DNA from: Megascapheus bottae
Lineage: Eukaryota > Chordata > Mammalia > Rodentia > Geomyidae
Assembly: GCA_024803745.1 (NCBI GenBank)
Contig: JANJXV010000025.1
Coordinates: 17,548,610-17,612,609, forward strand
Direction of reading: 5' to 3'
Length of the DNA stretch: 64,000 nucleotides
A program made the translations under genes and the position numbers. This document shows, piece after piece, positions 63,257 to 64,000 of the stretch (positions are counted from its first letter, which is position 1; the number at the start of each line of letters is the position of its first letter). The notes under the pieces are model-generated. The model was not told the origin of the DNA. It searched no databases and saw nothing but the letters and a program-made list of their open reading frames with translations.

Positions 63257-63512
63257 TCACACTGACAACCTTTAGACTGCAGGTCTCTCCTCCACAGATC
63301 AAAACTAGCCTCGCTTACACACCTGACAGTGCTCAGTATTCTCTCTCCTGTTCGCTTCTACTGGGTTCCTGTCGTTTGGTAATGACTTTTCATCAAGCCA
63401 AAGACAAGGCAGTCTTTGAACCTCCCATTCAATAGGGAGAATTTTAAAATGAAATATTTGAAATATTTGAATGAATTGTGAAAAAGTAAGAACAAGTAAA
63501 TTAATGTATCTA

Positions 63513-63677
63513 CCTTTTTTTTTTGGCCAGTCCTGGGGCTTGAACTCAGGGCCAGGGCACTGTCCTTGGACACTTCTTTTGCTCACGGCTAGCTGGCACT
63601 CTGCCACTTGAGCCACAGCACCACTTCTTCACGCATGCTAGGCAAGCACTCTACCACTAGGCTACCCTCCCGGCCCC
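63513..63677 (-). repeat. Type A SINE, deleted
   Basis: Ends GCTACCCTCCCGGCCCC; the central junction is missing. Confidence 0.75.
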
Positions 63678-64000
63678 CGTTTAACATTTAATTATGAAAA
63701 ATTTCAAGCATTCCTAAAAGGTGAACGAGGTCAATCTATTTTAATTTCTAAAAATATAAAAAGATACAGTAACCTATCAGCTTTATAATAGCTTATTACA
63801 CTAAACTAAACAGATTTTGTTGTTCCTTCCTCTCTCTTTTAAACATGGCCATGGAATGAAGATATACACTCTTAGGTTTTTCGGCGCCTAACTCTACACA
63901 TGGTAAAGTAGGACCTCAGAAAGCAACAGAACTGTTATGACAAGGCAGTACACTGCTGATGCAGTTATTTGTAATCTAAATAGACAGGCAAGCCAGGCAC
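63678..64000. other. CLPX intron at window edge
   Basis: Unique; the last bases (CAAGCCAGGCAC) may open another plus-strand type B SINE. The upstream CLPX exons were searched for here and not found. Confidence 0.5.

Overview
This is a mammalian nuclear window, recognisable by spliced genes with GT/AG introns, CpG islands at gene starts and dense SINE, LINE and microsatellite content. Four genes can be read, in the order KBTBD13 (+), UBAP1L (-), PDCD7 (-), CLPX (-). From memory this is the order on human 15q22.31. The SINEs suggest a rodent, probably of the pocket-mouse / kangaroo-rat / pocket-gopher group (Geomyoidea). That placement is an inference from repeat structure (a tRNA-Ala/ID-like left monomer joined to a second monomer), not from a database search.

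Layout. 1-4.9 kb: intergenic SINEs plus a G-rich unique block (about 2.3-3.8 kb). 5123-6499: KBTBD13, one intact exon of 458 codons. 6.5-18.5 kb: intergenic SINEs and microsatellites. 18,558-28,050: UBAP1L, five coding exons giving 379 aa. 28.2-34.3 kb: intergenic. 35,191-41,453: PDCD7, five coding exons giving 482 aa, with its CpG-island promoter at about 41.5-41.6 kb. 41.7-43.7 kb: short repeat-filled gap. 43.7-63,060: the 3' part of CLPX, eleven coding exons giving 514 codons. Its first ~120 codons, including the mitochondrial presequence and the first zinc-ligand pair, lie beyond the right edge. I reconstructed all exon joins by hand. Every join is in phase, and the total lengths agree with the human proteins as I remember them (458, 381, 485, 633).

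The genes do not form one pathway. KBTBD13 is a muscle BTB-kelch cullin-3 adaptor, UBAP1L an ESCRT-I-type ubiquitin-binding protein, PDCD7 a U11/U12 minor-spliceosome protein, and CLPX the mitochondrial AAA+ unfoldase. They are neighbours by conserved synteny.

Repeats. Two SINE types dominate. Type A is a ~200-bp ID-like dimer: a tRNA-like left monomer with A and B boxes, then a right monomer ending in an A-tail. Type B is a ~230-bp composite: a 7SL/B1-like head joined to a tail resembling the type A right monomer (B1-dID-like). Older relatives are called 'old dimer'. A third family ending in a purine-rich tract and a shared 3' end looks like an L1 3'UTR. The most striking non-gene signal is that at least seven later insertions sit at the same internal site of type B elements, in the GAGACTCTTATCTCC segment, several with visible target-site duplications. 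I found no undescribed gene system, CRISPR array, operon or intact transposon coding region.
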